A stretch of DNA of 64,000 nucleotides from Leptodactylus fallax (GCA_947044405.1 CAMRHE010000017.1:12177001-12241000); one strand, 5' to 3'; shown: positions 24,061-37,191, numbered from the stretch's first letter. The notes: generated by a model not told the origin, from the sequence alone. Program-made: numbers and translations.

Positions 24061-24953
24061 CTGTTTACTGTGTTTATTATCTTTGTACTGTGACATCACT
24101 GTGTGTATTATCCCTGTACTGTGACATCACTGTGTGTATTATCCCTGTATTGTGACATCACTGTGTACATTATCTCTGTACTGTGACATCACTGTGTGTA
24201 TTATCCCTGTATTGTGACATCACTGTGTACATTATCTCTGTACTGTGACATCACTGTGTGTATTATCCCTGTACTGTGACATCACTGTGTGTATATTATT
24301 CCTGTACTGTGACATCACTGTGTTTATTATCTCTGTACTGTAACATCACTGTGTGTATTATCCCTGTACTGTGACATCACTGTATTATCCCTGTACTTTG
24401 ACATCACTGTGTGTATTATCTCTGTACTGTAACATCACTGTGTGTATTATCTCTGTACTGTGACATCACTGTGTGTATTATCCCTGTATTGTGACATTAC
24501 TGTGTACATTATCTCTGTACTGTGACATCACTGTGTGTATTATCCCTGTGCTGTGATATCACTGTGTATATTATTCCTGTACTGTGACATCACTGTGTTT
24601 ATTATCTCTGTACTGTAACATCACTGTGTGTATTATCCCTGTACTGTGACATCACTGTATTATCCCTGTACTTTGACATCACTGTGTGTATTATCCCTGT
24701 ACTGTCACATCACTGTGTGTATTATCCCTGTGCTGTGACATCACTGTGTGTATTAGCCTTGTACTGTGACATCACTGTGTGTATTATCCCTGTACTGTGA
24801 CATCACTGTGTGTATTACCCCTGTACTGTGACATCACTGTGTGTATTATCCCTGTACTGTGACATCACTGTGTGTATTATCCCTGTACTGTGACATCACT
24901 GTGTTTATTGTCTCTGTACTGTGACATCACTGTGTTTATTGTCTCTGTACTGT
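24061..24953. repeat. 31-bp minisatellite, about 29 copies
   Basis: The unit CTGTACTGTGACATCACTGT plus GTGTATTATCC repeats every 31 bases with several length variants (for example ACTGTATTATCC with a deletion). A distinctive block with TTATTCCTGT and TGTACTTTGACATC occurs twice, about 275 bases apart (24296 and 24571), showing higher-order duplication. Each unit contains TGACATCA, one base from the CRE core. Confidence 0.95.
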
Positions 24954-25457
24954 ATAGTCAACATCACCCAGCTTTTCCAGAAGCAGATAGAGAATAATAT
25001 ACTGACAATAGGAGATTTTACAGAGGACTTTTTTATTTTACTGGTAAGGCTTCCTTTATTGTCTTGCACGGTACTGCACACATAGCTCTGGGATTGCACC
25101 GATGAGTGGATTTTCTGTAGGGAGATCTATGACATTAGGATAGATGAGGTGCACATAGAATAAGAACAGGAAAAGACAGTGAATTATTTAACCTTAAAGA
25201 TGCATTCATTTTGCAAATCAGTGAAAATATGGCCAATAAGGGGCTTAGAGTTTATACTGAATGGAGCACAAAGATAAGGGGAAACATAAATCACAAGACT
25301 GTGCTGCTCTGGGTATAAGGAGGAAGCAGCGCCAAGTTATTGTCCCCACAAGCTAATCCGCTTTCATTTCATTATGTACAAACAATCAGTGCAAGCAATG
25401 CCATGAGATCCTCAGTAGCACATGCATACAAGGCCCGGCTAAGAACCTAAGCATGTA

Positions 25458-26712
25458 CAGATGTAGCAGAGCTGAGTTTGTCATTTGACATAATATAGGG
25501 ATTTGCTATCAGTCAAGTGCATTGCAGCATTTAACTAGAAGGACAAGGGGTCCTACAACACACAATATTAGGAAGGTAATGCTATGTCAGATTGAGGTAT
25601 AGTCTATAGAAGCATGGGGACAATTTCTGCAATGTTCACACGATGCAGACCATGGGGCATTGGAGCATTGAGCAATGGAAGCTGGCTGTGTCTGTGTGCA
25701 CACTTACCTGTGCGACAAGGGGTCCTACAGTACATAATATCTGGAAGGTTGTTCCAATGTTGTCTCATCTAGGTACAGTATATAGAAACTGGTGAAAATA
25801 TCTGCCATACTTACTGAATGCAGACCCAATGACCATGTCAAATTGGACCATGAAGCAATGGATGATGGTCAGGTGTATGTGCACACTTACCTAAGGTGAC
25901 AAGGGGGCCTACAACACACAATATCAGGCTGGTGGTTTTCATGTTATGACTGATAAATATCCAGTATATACAAGCATGGCAACAATTTCTGCAATGCTCA
26001 CACAATGCAGACATAATAACCATAGGACAATGGTCCATTGAGCAATGGATGATGGTCAGGTGTATGTGCAGACGTACCTAAGGTGACAAGGGGGCCTACA
26101 ACACACAATATCAGGATGGCAGTTTCAATGCTATGTCTGATCAAGGTATAATGTATAGAAGCATGGTGAACATTTATGCAAGGCTCACACGATGCAGACT
26201 TTGAGGTTTTGGCCCATTGGGCAATGGAAAATGTCTGGGTCATTGTGTACACATATATAGGGGACCTACAGCAAACCATATCAGGAAGGTTGCTTTAATG
26301 TTGTCTGATAGCGGTACAGTATATAGAAGCATGGTGATAATTTCTGCAGGGCTCACACAATGCAATTTCCAATGACCATGAACCATCGCACCATTGAGCA
26401 GCTGGGTGCATTTGTACACATACCTGGGGGCACAAGGGGTCTTGCAACACACAATATCAGGAAGGTGGTTTTAACGTTATGTCTGATTGCGGTATAGTAT
26501 ATAAAAGCATGGTGACAATTTCTGCAATATTCACACAATGCAGATCCAATGACCAGGGGGGACAGGACTATGGTGCAATGGAGGATGGCCATTTGTATGA
26601 GCACACGTACCCCCCTAGGTCCTACAGGGATGTATAGCACTATGAACATTGCTGCAATGCACATGATTCAGCTCCAAAGAGTTAAATGACACATCCAGCT
26701 CTGCTACATCTG
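25458..26712. mobile_element. TIR element carrying a ~175-190-bp tandem repeat, about 7 units
   Basis: The ends are CAGATGTAGCAGAGCTGAGT (then TTGTCATTTGAC) and its complement CAGCTCTGCTACATCTG preceded by GTTAAATGACACATC, a TIR of about 32 bp. The interior is a degenerate tandem repeat anchored by ACAAGGGGTCCTACAACACA and its variants at about 25543, 25717, 25897, 26086, 26262, 26433 and 26610. Solo copies of the same TIR family, without the tandem repeat, occur at 43006-43159 and 51601-51741. Short minus-strand frames are by-products. Confidence 0.85.
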
Positions 26713-27422
26713 CATTTCAATAACAATTATCAACTCTTTATTGAAAGCTGCTGCAGACATCAAAGCAGGTTGAGGTACCTGTGGTTCACCAGTTGGTGAG
26801 CACCGCGGCATTGTGGGACTTGCACTGCAACAGCAGGAAAAGCACAATTTGCCTATATCTACTTTAAGCTTTTACCTGGCAGGGAATAGAGGATGGCGGA
26901 GTTTAGAGCACGTTGATACTTGTAAGATTACAGCTGGGAAGCCACAGGTTTTCTTATATGTGCTGCAGAGAGTGTCCTGCAATTATACCTGAGCTATAAC
27001 AGAACATAGGCAGGGGGCTGCAACAACATGGGGGCCGCAAAGATGATTCCCACATTATCGCTGCTACATTATTCACCTAATGTGTGGTGGGGAAAGAAAA
27101 TTAGGATTTGATGATGTCATATTCAGCACAGCTGGGTATCCTGTAATGACTCTACACTACGGAGTAGGAGTAAGGTGAAATATCTGCAGTGTATCCATTA
27201 CGATCTGGCCCTTACTGGGGGTGGGGAGTGGATATAGATATAGAGGACTTATGGATCCAAGGAGCTCTGAAATACTGGCTACATGCAACTGCTGAATGGC
27301 CCACTGGATAACAGCTCTAAATATTCCAAACTCCATAACCAAAGGGTATGTGCCAATAACCACTCCGGACAACTAAAACTGCCACTATGAATCCATATAC
27401 AACACTAGAGCACCAGGCAAAT
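26713..27422. other. No recognised feature
   Basis: Mixed-complexity sequence between two tandem-repeat-bearing elements. No exon or named repeat was found. Confidence 0.4.
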
Positions 27423-30400
27423 TCATGAACATAACCATATATGCATTTATAGATAATTAAAAGTAAAACAATTTTGCATAATTAAAATTTTTATAGATTT
27501 TCTCTAACCATCTTAGTGGTGATATCTTTTGTCTTGATAGGTTGCCAATGGATGCGACCATGAATGCAGGAACTTTCTATGGTCTGGAACTTATTGTGGT
27601 CAGGTTATCTTCTCATACATGTAGTGTCCCCTCCTGATAACCTGCCATGATGTCCTTATTATGGTCGGGTTATCTTCTCATACATGTAGTGTCCTCCTGA
27701 TAACCAGCCATGATGTCCTTATTGTGGTCGGGTTATCTTCTCATACATGTAGTGTCCTCCTGATAACCAGCCATGATGTCCTTACTGTGGTCGGGTTATC
27801 TTCTCATACATGTAGTGTCCTCCTAATAACCAGCCATGATGTCCTTATTGTGGTCAGGTTATCTTCTCATCCATGTAGTGTCCTCCTAATAACCAGCCAT
27901 GATGTCCTTATTGTGGTCGGGTTATCTTCTCATACATGTAGTGTCCTCCTGATAACCTGCCATGATGTCCTTATTATGGTGGGGTTATCTTCTCATACAT
28001 GTAGTGTCCTCCTGATAACCAGCCATGATGTCCTTATTGTGGTCGGGTTATCTTCTCATACATGTAGTGTCCTCCTAATAACCAGCCATGATGTCCTTAT
28101 TGTGGTCAGGTTATCTTCTCATCCATGTAGTGTCCTCCTAATAACCAGCCATGATGTCCTTATTGTGGTCGGGTTATCTTCTCATACATGTAGTGTCCTC
28201 CTGATAACCTGCCATGATGTCCTTATTATGGTCGGGTTATCTTCTCATACATGTAGTGTCCTCCTGATAACCAGCCATGATGTCCTTATTGTGGTCGGGT
28301 TATCTTCTCATACATGTAGTGTCCTCCTGATAACCAGCCATGATGTCCTTATTGTGGTCGGGTTATCTTCTCATACATGTAGTGTCCTCCTGATAACCAG
28401 CCATGATGTCCTTATTGTGGTCAGGTTATCTTCTCATCCATGTAGTGTCCTCCTAATAACCAGCCATGATGTCCTTATTGTGGTCAGGTTATCTTCTCAT
28501 CCATGTAGTGTCCTCCTGATAACCAGCCATGATGTCCTTATTGTGGTCGGGTTATCTTCTCATACACGTGGTGTCCTCCTGATAACCAGCCATGATGTCC
28601 TTATTGTGGTCGGGTTATCTTCTCATACATGTAGTGTCCTCCTGATAACCAGCCATGATGTCCTTATTGTGGTCGGGTTATCTTCTCATACATGTAGTGT
28701 CCTCCTAATAACCAGCCATGATGTCCTTATTGTGGTCAGGTTATCTTCTCATCCATGCAATGTCCTCCTAATAACCAGCCATGATGTCCTTATTGTGATC
28801 GGGTTATCTTCTCATACATGTAGTGTCCTCCTGATAACCTGCCATGATGTCCTTATTGTGTCCGGGTTATCTTCTCATCCATGTAGTGTCCTCCTAATAA
28901 CCAGCCATGATGTCCTTATTGTGATCGGGTTATCTTCTCATACATGTAGTGTCCTCCTGATAACCTGCCATGATGTCCTTATTGTGGTCAGGTTATCTTC
29001 TCATACATGTAGTGTCCCTCCTGATAACCAGCCATGATGTCCTTATTGTGTCCGGGTTATCTTCTCATCCATGTAGTGTCCTCCTAATAACCAGCCATGA
29101 TGTCCTTATTGTGATCGGGTTATCTTCTCATACATGTAGTGTCCTCCTGATAACCTGCCATGATGTCCTTATTGTGGTCAGGTTATCTTCTCATACATGT
29201 AGTGTCCTCCTGATAACCAGCCATGATGTCCTTATTGTGATCAGGTTATCTTCTCATACATGTAGTGTCCCTCCTGATAACCAGCCATGATGTCCTTATT
29301 GTGGTCGGGTTATCTTCTCATACATGTAGTGTCCTCCTGATAACCTGCCATGATGTCCTTATTGTGGTCGGGTTATCTTCTCATACATGTAGTGTACTCC
29401 TAATAACCAGCCATGATGTCCTTATTGTGGTCAGGTTATCTTCTCATCCATGTAGTGTCCTCCTAATAACCAGCCATGATGTCCTTATTGTGGTCGGGTT
29501 ATCTTCTCATACATGTAGTGTCCTCCTGATAACCTGCCATGATGTCCTTATTATGGTCGGGTTATCTTCTCATACATGTAGTGTCCTCCTGATAACCAGC
29601 CATGATGTCCTTATTGTGGTCGGGTTATCTTCTCATACATGTAGTGTCCTCCTAATAACCAGCCATGATGTCCTTATTGTGGTCAGGTTATCTTCTCATC
29701 CATGTAGTGTCCTCCTAATAACCAGCCATGATGTCCTTATTGTGGTTGGGTTATCTTCTCATACATGTAGTGTCCTCCTGATAACCTGCCATGATGTCCT
29801 TATTATGGTCGGGTTATCTTCTCATACATGTAGTGTCCTCCTGATAACCAGCCATGATTTCCTTATTGTGGTCGGGTTATCTTCTCATACATGTAGTGTC
29901 CTCCTGATAACCAGCCATGATGTCCTTATTGTGGTCGGGTTATCTTCTCATACATGTAGTGTCCTCCTAATAACCAGCCATGATGTCCTTATTGTGGTCA
30001 GGTTATCTTCTCATCCATGTAGTGTCCTCCTAATAACCAGCCATGATGTCCTTATTGTGGTCAGGTTATCTTCTCATCCATGTAGTGTCCTCCTGATAAC
30101 CAGCCATGATGTCCTTATTGTGGTCGGGTTATCTTCTCATACACGTGGTGTCCTCCTGATAACCAGCCATGATGTCCTTATTGTGGTCGGGTTATCTTCT
30201 CATACATGTAGTGTCCTCCTGATAACCAGCCATGATGTCCTTATTGTGGTCGGGTTATCTTCTCATACATGTAGTGTCCTCCTAATAACCATCCATGATG
30301 TCCTTATTGTGGTCAGGTTATCTTCTCATCCATGTAATGTCCTCCTAATAACCAGCCATGATGTCCTTATTGTGATCGGGTTATCTTCTCATACATGTAG

Positions 30401-33400
30401 TGTCCTCCTGATAACCTGCCATGATGTCCTTATTGTGTCCGGGTTATCTTCTCATCCATGTAGTGTCCTCCTAATAACCAGCCATGATGTCCTTATTGTG
30501 ATCGGGTTATCTTCTCATACATGTAGTGTCCTCCTGATAACCTGCCATGATGTCCTTATTGTGGTCAGGTTATCTTCTCATACATGTAGTGTCCCTCCTG
30601 ATAACCAGCCATGATGTCCTTATTGTGTCCGGGTTATCTTCTCATCCATGTAGTGTCCTCCTAATAACCAGCCATGATGTCCTTATTGTGATCGGGTTAT
30701 CTTCTCATACATGTAGTGTCCTCCTGATAACCTGCCATGATGTCCTTATTGTGGTCAGGTTATCTTCTCATACATGTAGTGTCCTCCTGATAACCAGCCA
30801 TGATGTCCTTATTGTGATCCGGTTATCTTCTCATACATGTAGTGTCCCTCCTGATAACCAGCCATGATGTCCTTATTGTGGTCGGGTTATCTTCTCATAC
30901 ATGTAGTGTCCTCCTGATAACCTGCCATGATGTCCTTATTGTGGTCGGGTTATCTTCTCATACATGTAGTGTTCTCCTAATAACCAGCCATGATGTCCTT
31001 ATTGTGGTCAGGTTATCTTCTCATCCATGTAGTGTCCTCCTAATAACCAGCCATGATGTCCTTATTGTGGTCGGGTTATCTTCTCATACATGTAGTGTCC
31101 TCCTGATAACCTGCCATGATGTCCTTATTATGGTCGGGTTATCTTCTCATACATGTAGTGTCCTCCTGATAACCAGCCATGATGTCCTTATTGTGGTCGG
31201 GTTATCTTCTCATACATGTAGAGTCCTCCTGATAACCAGCCATGATGTCCTTATTGTGGTCGGGTTATCTTCTCATACATGTAGTGTCCTCCTAATAACC
31301 AGCCATGATGTCCTTATTGTGGTCAGGTTATCTTCTCATCCATGTAATGTCCTCCTAATAACCAGCCATGATGTCCTTTTTGTGGTCAGGTTATCTTCTC
31401 ATCCATGTAGTGTCCTCCTAATAACCAGCCATGATGTCCTTATTGTGGTCAGGTTATCTTCTCATCCATGTAGTGTCCTCCTGATAACCAGCCATGATGT
31501 CCTTATTGTGGTCGGGTTATCTTCTCATACACGTGGTGTCCTCCTGATAACCAGCCATGATGTCCTTATTGTGGTCGGGTTATCTTCTCATACATGTAGT
31601 GTCCTCCTGATAACCAGCCATGATGTCCTTATTGTGGTCGGGTTATCTTCTCATACATGTAGTGTCCTCCTAATAACCATCCATGATGTCCTTATTGTGG
31701 TCAGGTTATCTTCTCATCCATGTAATGTCCTCCTAATAACCAGCCATGATGTCCTTATTGTGATCGGGTTATCTTCTCATACATGTAGTGTCCTCCTGAT
31801 AACCTGCCATGATGTCCTTATTGTGTCCGGGTTATCTTCTCATCCATGTAGTGTCCTCCTAATAACCAGCCATGATGTCCTTATTGTGATCGGGTTATCT
31901 TCTCATACATGTAGTGTCCTCCTGATAACCTGCCATGATGTCCTTATTGTGGTCAGGTTATCTTCTCATACATGTAGTGTCCCTCCTGATAACCAGCCAT
32001 GATGTCCTTATTGTGTCCGGGTTATCTTCTCATCCATGTAGTGTCCTCCTAATAACCAGCCATGATGTCCTTATTGTGGTCGGGTTATCTTCTCATACAT
32101 GTAGTGTCCTCCTAATAACCAGCCATGATGTCCTTATTGTGGTCAGGTTATCTTCTCATCCATGTAATGTCCTCCTAATAACCAGCCATGATGTCCTTAT
32201 TGTGATCGGGTTATCTTCTCATACATGTAGTGTCCTCCTGATAACCTGCCATGATGTCCTTATTGTGTCCGGGTTATCTTCTCATCCATGTAGTGTCCTC
32301 CTAATAACCAGCCATGATGTCCTTATTGTGATCGGGTTATCTTCTCATACATGTAGTGTCCTCCTGATAACCTGCCATGATGTCCTTATTGTGGTCAGGT
32401 TATCTTCTCATACATGTAGTGTCCCTCCTGATAACCAGCCATGATGTCCTTATTGTGTCCGGGTTATCTTCTCATCCATGTAGTGTCCTCCTAATAACCA
32501 GCCATGATGTCCTTATTGTGATCGGGTTATCTTCTCATACATGTAGTGTCCTCCTGATAACCTGCCATGATGTCCTTATTGTGGTCAGGTTATCTTCTCA
32601 TACATGTAGTGTCCTCCTGATAACCAGCCATGATGTCCTTATTGTGATCCGGTTATCTTCTCATACATGTAGTGTCCCTCCTGATAACCAGCCATGATGT
32701 CCTTATTGTGGTCGGGTTATCTTCTCATACATGTAGTGTCCTCCTGATAACCTGCCATGATGTCCTTATTGTGGTCGGGTTATCTTCTCATACATGTAGT
32801 GTTCTCCTAATAACCAGCCATGATGTCCTTATTGTGGTCAGGTTATCTTCTCATCCATGTAGTATCCTCCTAATAACCAGCCATGATGTCCTTATTGTGG
32901 TCGGGTTATCTTCTCATACATGTAGTGTCCTCCTGATAACCTGCCATGATGTCCTTATTGTGATCGGGTTATCTTCTCATACATGTAGTGTCCTCCTGAT
33001 AACCTGCCATGATGTCCTTATTGTGATCGGGTTATCTTCTCATACATGTAGTGTCCTCCTGATAACCAGCCATGATGTCCTTATTGTGGTCGGGTTATCT
33101 TCTCATACATGTAGAGTCCTCCTGATAACCAGCCATGATGTCCTTATTGTGGTCGGGTTATCTTCTCATACATGTAGTGTCCTCCTGATAACCTGCCATG
33201 ATGTCCTTATTATGGTCGGGTTATCTTCTCATACATGTAGTGTCCTCCTGATAACCAGCCATGATGTCCTTATTGTGGTCGGGTTATCTTCTCATACATG
33301 TAGTGTCCTCCTGATAACCAGCCATGATGTCCTTATTGTGGTCGGGTTATCTTCTCATACATGTAGTGTCCTCCTAATAACCAGCCATGATGTCCTTATT

Positions 33401-36400
33401 GTGGTCAGGTTATCTTCTCATCCATGTAGTGTCCTCCTAATAACCAGCCATGATGTCCTTATTGTGGTCAGGTTATCTTCTCATCCATGTAGTGTCCTCC
33501 TGATAACCAGCCATGATGTCCTTATTGTGGTCGGGTTATCTTCTCATACACGTGGTGTCCTCCTGATAACCAGCCATGATGTCCTTATTGTGGTCGGGTT
33601 ATCTTCTCATACATGTAGTGTCCTCCTGATAACCAGCCATGATGTCCTTATTGTGGTCGGGTTATCTTCTCATACATGTAGTGTCCTCCTAATAACCAGC
33701 CATGATGTCCTTATTGTGGTCAGGTTATCTTCTCATCCATGTAATGTCCTCCTAATAACCAGCCATGATGTCCTTATTGTGATCGGGTTATCTTCTCATA
33801 CATGTAGTGTCCTCCTGATAACCTGCCATGATGTCCTTATTGTGTCCGGGTTATCTTCTCATCCATGTAGTGTCCTCCTAATAACCAGCCATGATGTCCT
33901 TATTGTGATCGGGTTATCTTCTCATACATGTAGTGTCCCTCCTGATAACCAGCCATGATGTCCTTATTGTGTCCGGGTTATCTTCTCATCCATGTAGTGT
34001 CCTCCTAATAACCAGCCATGATGTCCTTATTGTGATCGGGTTATCTTCTCATACATGTAGTGTCCTCCTGATAACCTGCCATGATGTCCTTATTGTGGTC
34101 AGGTTATCTTCTCATACATGTAGTGTCCTCCTGATAACCAGCCATGATGTCCTTATTGTGATCAGGTTATCTTCTCATACATGTAGTGTCCCTCCTGATA
34201 ACCAGCCATGATGTCCTTATTGTGATCGGGTTATCTTCTCATACATGTAGTGTCCTCCTGATAACCTGCCATGATGTCCTTATTGTGGTCAGGTTATCTT
34301 CTCATACATGTAGTGTCCCTCCTGATAACCAGCCATGATGTCCTTATTGTGTCCGGGTTATCTTCTCATCCATGTAGTGTCCTCCTAATAACCAGCCATG
34401 ATGTCCTTATTGTGATCGGGTTATCTTCTCATACATGTAGTGTCCTCCTGATAACCTGCCATGATGTCCTTATTGTGGTCAGGTTATCTTCTCATACATG
34501 TAGTGTCCTCCTGATAACCAGCCATGATGTCCTTATTGTGATCAGGTTATCTTCTCATACATGTAGTGTCCCTCCCTGATAACCAGCCATGATGTCCTTA
34601 TTGTGGTCGGGTTATCTTCCCATACATGTAGTGTCCTCCTGATAACCTGCCATGATGTCCTTATTGTGGTCGGGTTATCTTCTCATACATGTAGTGTCCT
34701 CCTGATAACCAGCTATGATGTCCTTATTGTGGTCAGGTTATCTTCTCATCCATGTAGTGTCCTCCTAATAACCAGCCATGATGTCCTTATTGTGGTCAGG
34801 TTATCTTCTCATCCATGTAGTGTCCTCCTAATAACCAGCCATGATGTCCGTTATTGTGGTCGGGTTATCTTCTCATACATGTAGTGTCCTCCTGATAACC
34901 AGCCATGATGTCCTTATTGTGGTCGGGTTATCTTCTCATACATGTAGTGTCCTCCTGATAACCTGCCATGATGTCCTTATTATGGTCGGGTTATCTTCTC
35001 ATACATGTAGTGTCCTCCTGATAACCAGCCATGATGTCCTTATTGTGGTCGGGTTATCTTCTCATACATGTAGTGTCCTCCTGATAACCAGCCATGATGT
35101 CCTTATTGTGGTCGGGTTATCTTCTCATACATGTAGTGTCCTCCTATAACCACCAGAGCCTTATTGTGGGATCCATGTAGTGTCCTCCTAATAACCAGCC
35201 ATGATGTCCTTATTGTGGTCAGGTTATCTTCTCATCCATGTAGTGTCCTCCTAATAACCAGCCATGATGTCCTTATTGTGGTCGGGTTATCTTCTCATAC
35301 ATGTAGTGTCCTCCTGATAACCTGCCATGATGTCCTTATTGTGGTCGGGTTATCTTCTCATACATGTAGTGTCCTCCTGATAACCAGCCATGATGTCCTT
35401 ATTGTGGTCGGGTTATCTTCTCATACATGTAGTGTCCTCCTGATAACCAGCCATGATGTCCTTATTGTGGTCGGGTTATCTTCTCATACATGTAGTGTCC
35501 TCCTAATAACCAGCCATGATGTCCTTATTGTGGTCAGGTTATCTTCTCTTCCATGTAGTGTCCTCCTAATAACCAGCCATGATGTCCGTATTGTGGTCAG
35601 GTTATCTTCTCATCCATGTAGTGTCCTCCTGATAACCAGCCATGATGTCCTTATTGTGGTCGGGTTATCTCCTCCATGTAGTGTCCTCCTGATAACCAGC
35701 CATGATGTCCTTATTGTGGTCGGGTTATCTTCTCATACATGTGGTGTCCTCCTGATAACCAGCCATGATGTCCTTATTGTGGTCGGGTTATCTTCTCATA
35801 CATGTAGTGTCCTCCTGATAACCAGCCATGATGTCCTTATGTGTGCCCCAGTGTGTCCCCCAACCGCCCTGTTATCTCCATCCATGTAGTGTCCTCCTAA
35901 TAACCAGCCATGATGTCCTTATTGTGGTCGGGTTATCTTCTCATACATGTAGTGTCCTCCTAATAACCAGCCATGATGTCCTTATTGTGGTCGGGTTATC
36001 TTCTCATCCATGTAGTGTCCTCCTGATAACCAGCCATGATGTCCTTATTGTGATCGGGTTATCTTCTCATACATGTAGTGTCCTCCTGATAACCTGCCAT
36101 GATGTCCTTATTGTGGTCGGGTTATCTTCTCATACATGTAGTGTCCTCCTGATAACCAGCCATGATGTCCTTATTGTGGTCGGGTTATCTTCTCAACAGG
36201 GCCCGCCGAGCTGGGGGCGAGGCCCCGATAACCGCCATGATGTCCTTATTGTGGTCGGGTTATCTTCTCATACATGTAGTGTCCCTCCTGATAACCAGCC
36301 ATGATGTCCTTATTGTGTTCGGGTTATCTTCTCATCCATGTAGTGTCCTCCTAATAACCAGCCATGATGTCCTTATTGTGATCGGGTTATCTTCTCATAA

Positions 36401-37191
36401 ATGTAGTGTCCTCCTGATAACCTGCCATGATGTCCTTATTGTGGTCAGGTTATCTTCTCATACATGTAGTGTCCTCCTGATAACCAGCCATGATGTCCTT
36501 ATTGTGATCAGGTTATCTTCTCATACATGTAGTGTCCCTCCTGATAACCAGCCATGATGTCCTTATTGTGGTCGGGTTATCTTCTCATACATGTAGTGTC
36601 CTCCTGATAACCTGCCATGATGTCCTTATTGTGGTCGGGTTATCTTCTCATACATGTAGTGTCCTCCTAATAACCAGCCATGATGTCCTTATTGTGGTCA
36701 GGTTATCTTCTCATCCATGTAGTGTCCTCCTAATAACCAGCCATGATGTCCTTATTGTGATCGGGTTATCTTCTCATACATGTAGTGTCCTCCTGATAAC
36801 CAGCCATGGTGTCCTTATTGTGGTCAGGTTATCTTCTCATCCATGTAGTGTCCTCCTAATAACCAGCCATGATGTCCTTATTGTGATCGGGTTATCTTCT
36901 CATACATGTAGTGTCCTCCTGATAACCAGCCATGGTGTCCTTATTGTGGTCAGGTTATCTTCTCATCCATGTTGTGTCCCTGCTTGATAACCCGGTCTCA
37001 ATAAGGACATCATGACTGGGTTTCTGACAAGTCCCAGACCATAGAAAGTTTCTCCATTCATGGTCATATCCATTGGCAACTTATCAAGACAAAAGATGCT
37101 AAATTTTTAATTATTTATATTTGCAAAAAAGTTTAATTTTGTAATTGTCTGCAAATTTAAATATGGTTATGTTCATGGAAAACACCTTTAA
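27423..37191. mobile_element. Miniature TIR element expanded by an internal 63-bp satellite
   Basis: The array of 63-bp units is bounded by inverted repeats of about 170 bp. On the left is TTCATGAACATAACCATAT (27423) through ATCTTTTGTCTTGATAGG and AACTTTCTATGGTCTGG (to 27590). On the right are the complements CCAGACCATAGAAAGTTT (37035), CTTATCAAGACAAAAGAT (37079) and ATATGGTTATGTTCATGG (to 37178). The right end continues AAAACACCTTTAA, so read inward it begins TTAAAGGTGTTTTCC, close to the T2-type TTAAAGGRR terminus. The matching left terminus is degraded (CACCAGGCAAATTCATG). No transposase is present. That this is one element is an inference from the paired arms. Confidence 0.8.
27591..36990. 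repeat. 63-bp satellite, about 149 copies
   Basis: The unit CCTTATTGTGGTCGGGTTAT, CTTCTCATACATGTAGTGTC, CTCCTGATAACCAGCCATGA, TGT repeats every 63 bases. Variants (CATCCATG, ATAACCTGCC, GTGATCGG, GTGTCCGG, TTATGGTC) occur in ordered runs, giving a higher-order repeat of 1577 bp (25 x 63 + 2) between about 27.9-29.3 and 29.5-30.9 kb, and shorter versions further right. Occasional 64-base units (GTGTCCCTCC) shift frame. Because 63 is 21 codons, frames of up to 458 residues stay open on the plus strand. They are repeat artefacts, with no start context, splice site or domain. Confidence 0.98.

Noticed and set aside
24061..24953. CRISPR-like 31-bp repeats
   Set aside because: No spacers separate the units, and unit variants share ancestry by block duplication.
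27661..29037. 458-residue plus-strand open frame (and similar frames to 36987)
   Set aside because: It is 21-residue repeats produced by the 63-bp satellite; no start context, splice signal or domain, and occasional 64-base units break the frame.
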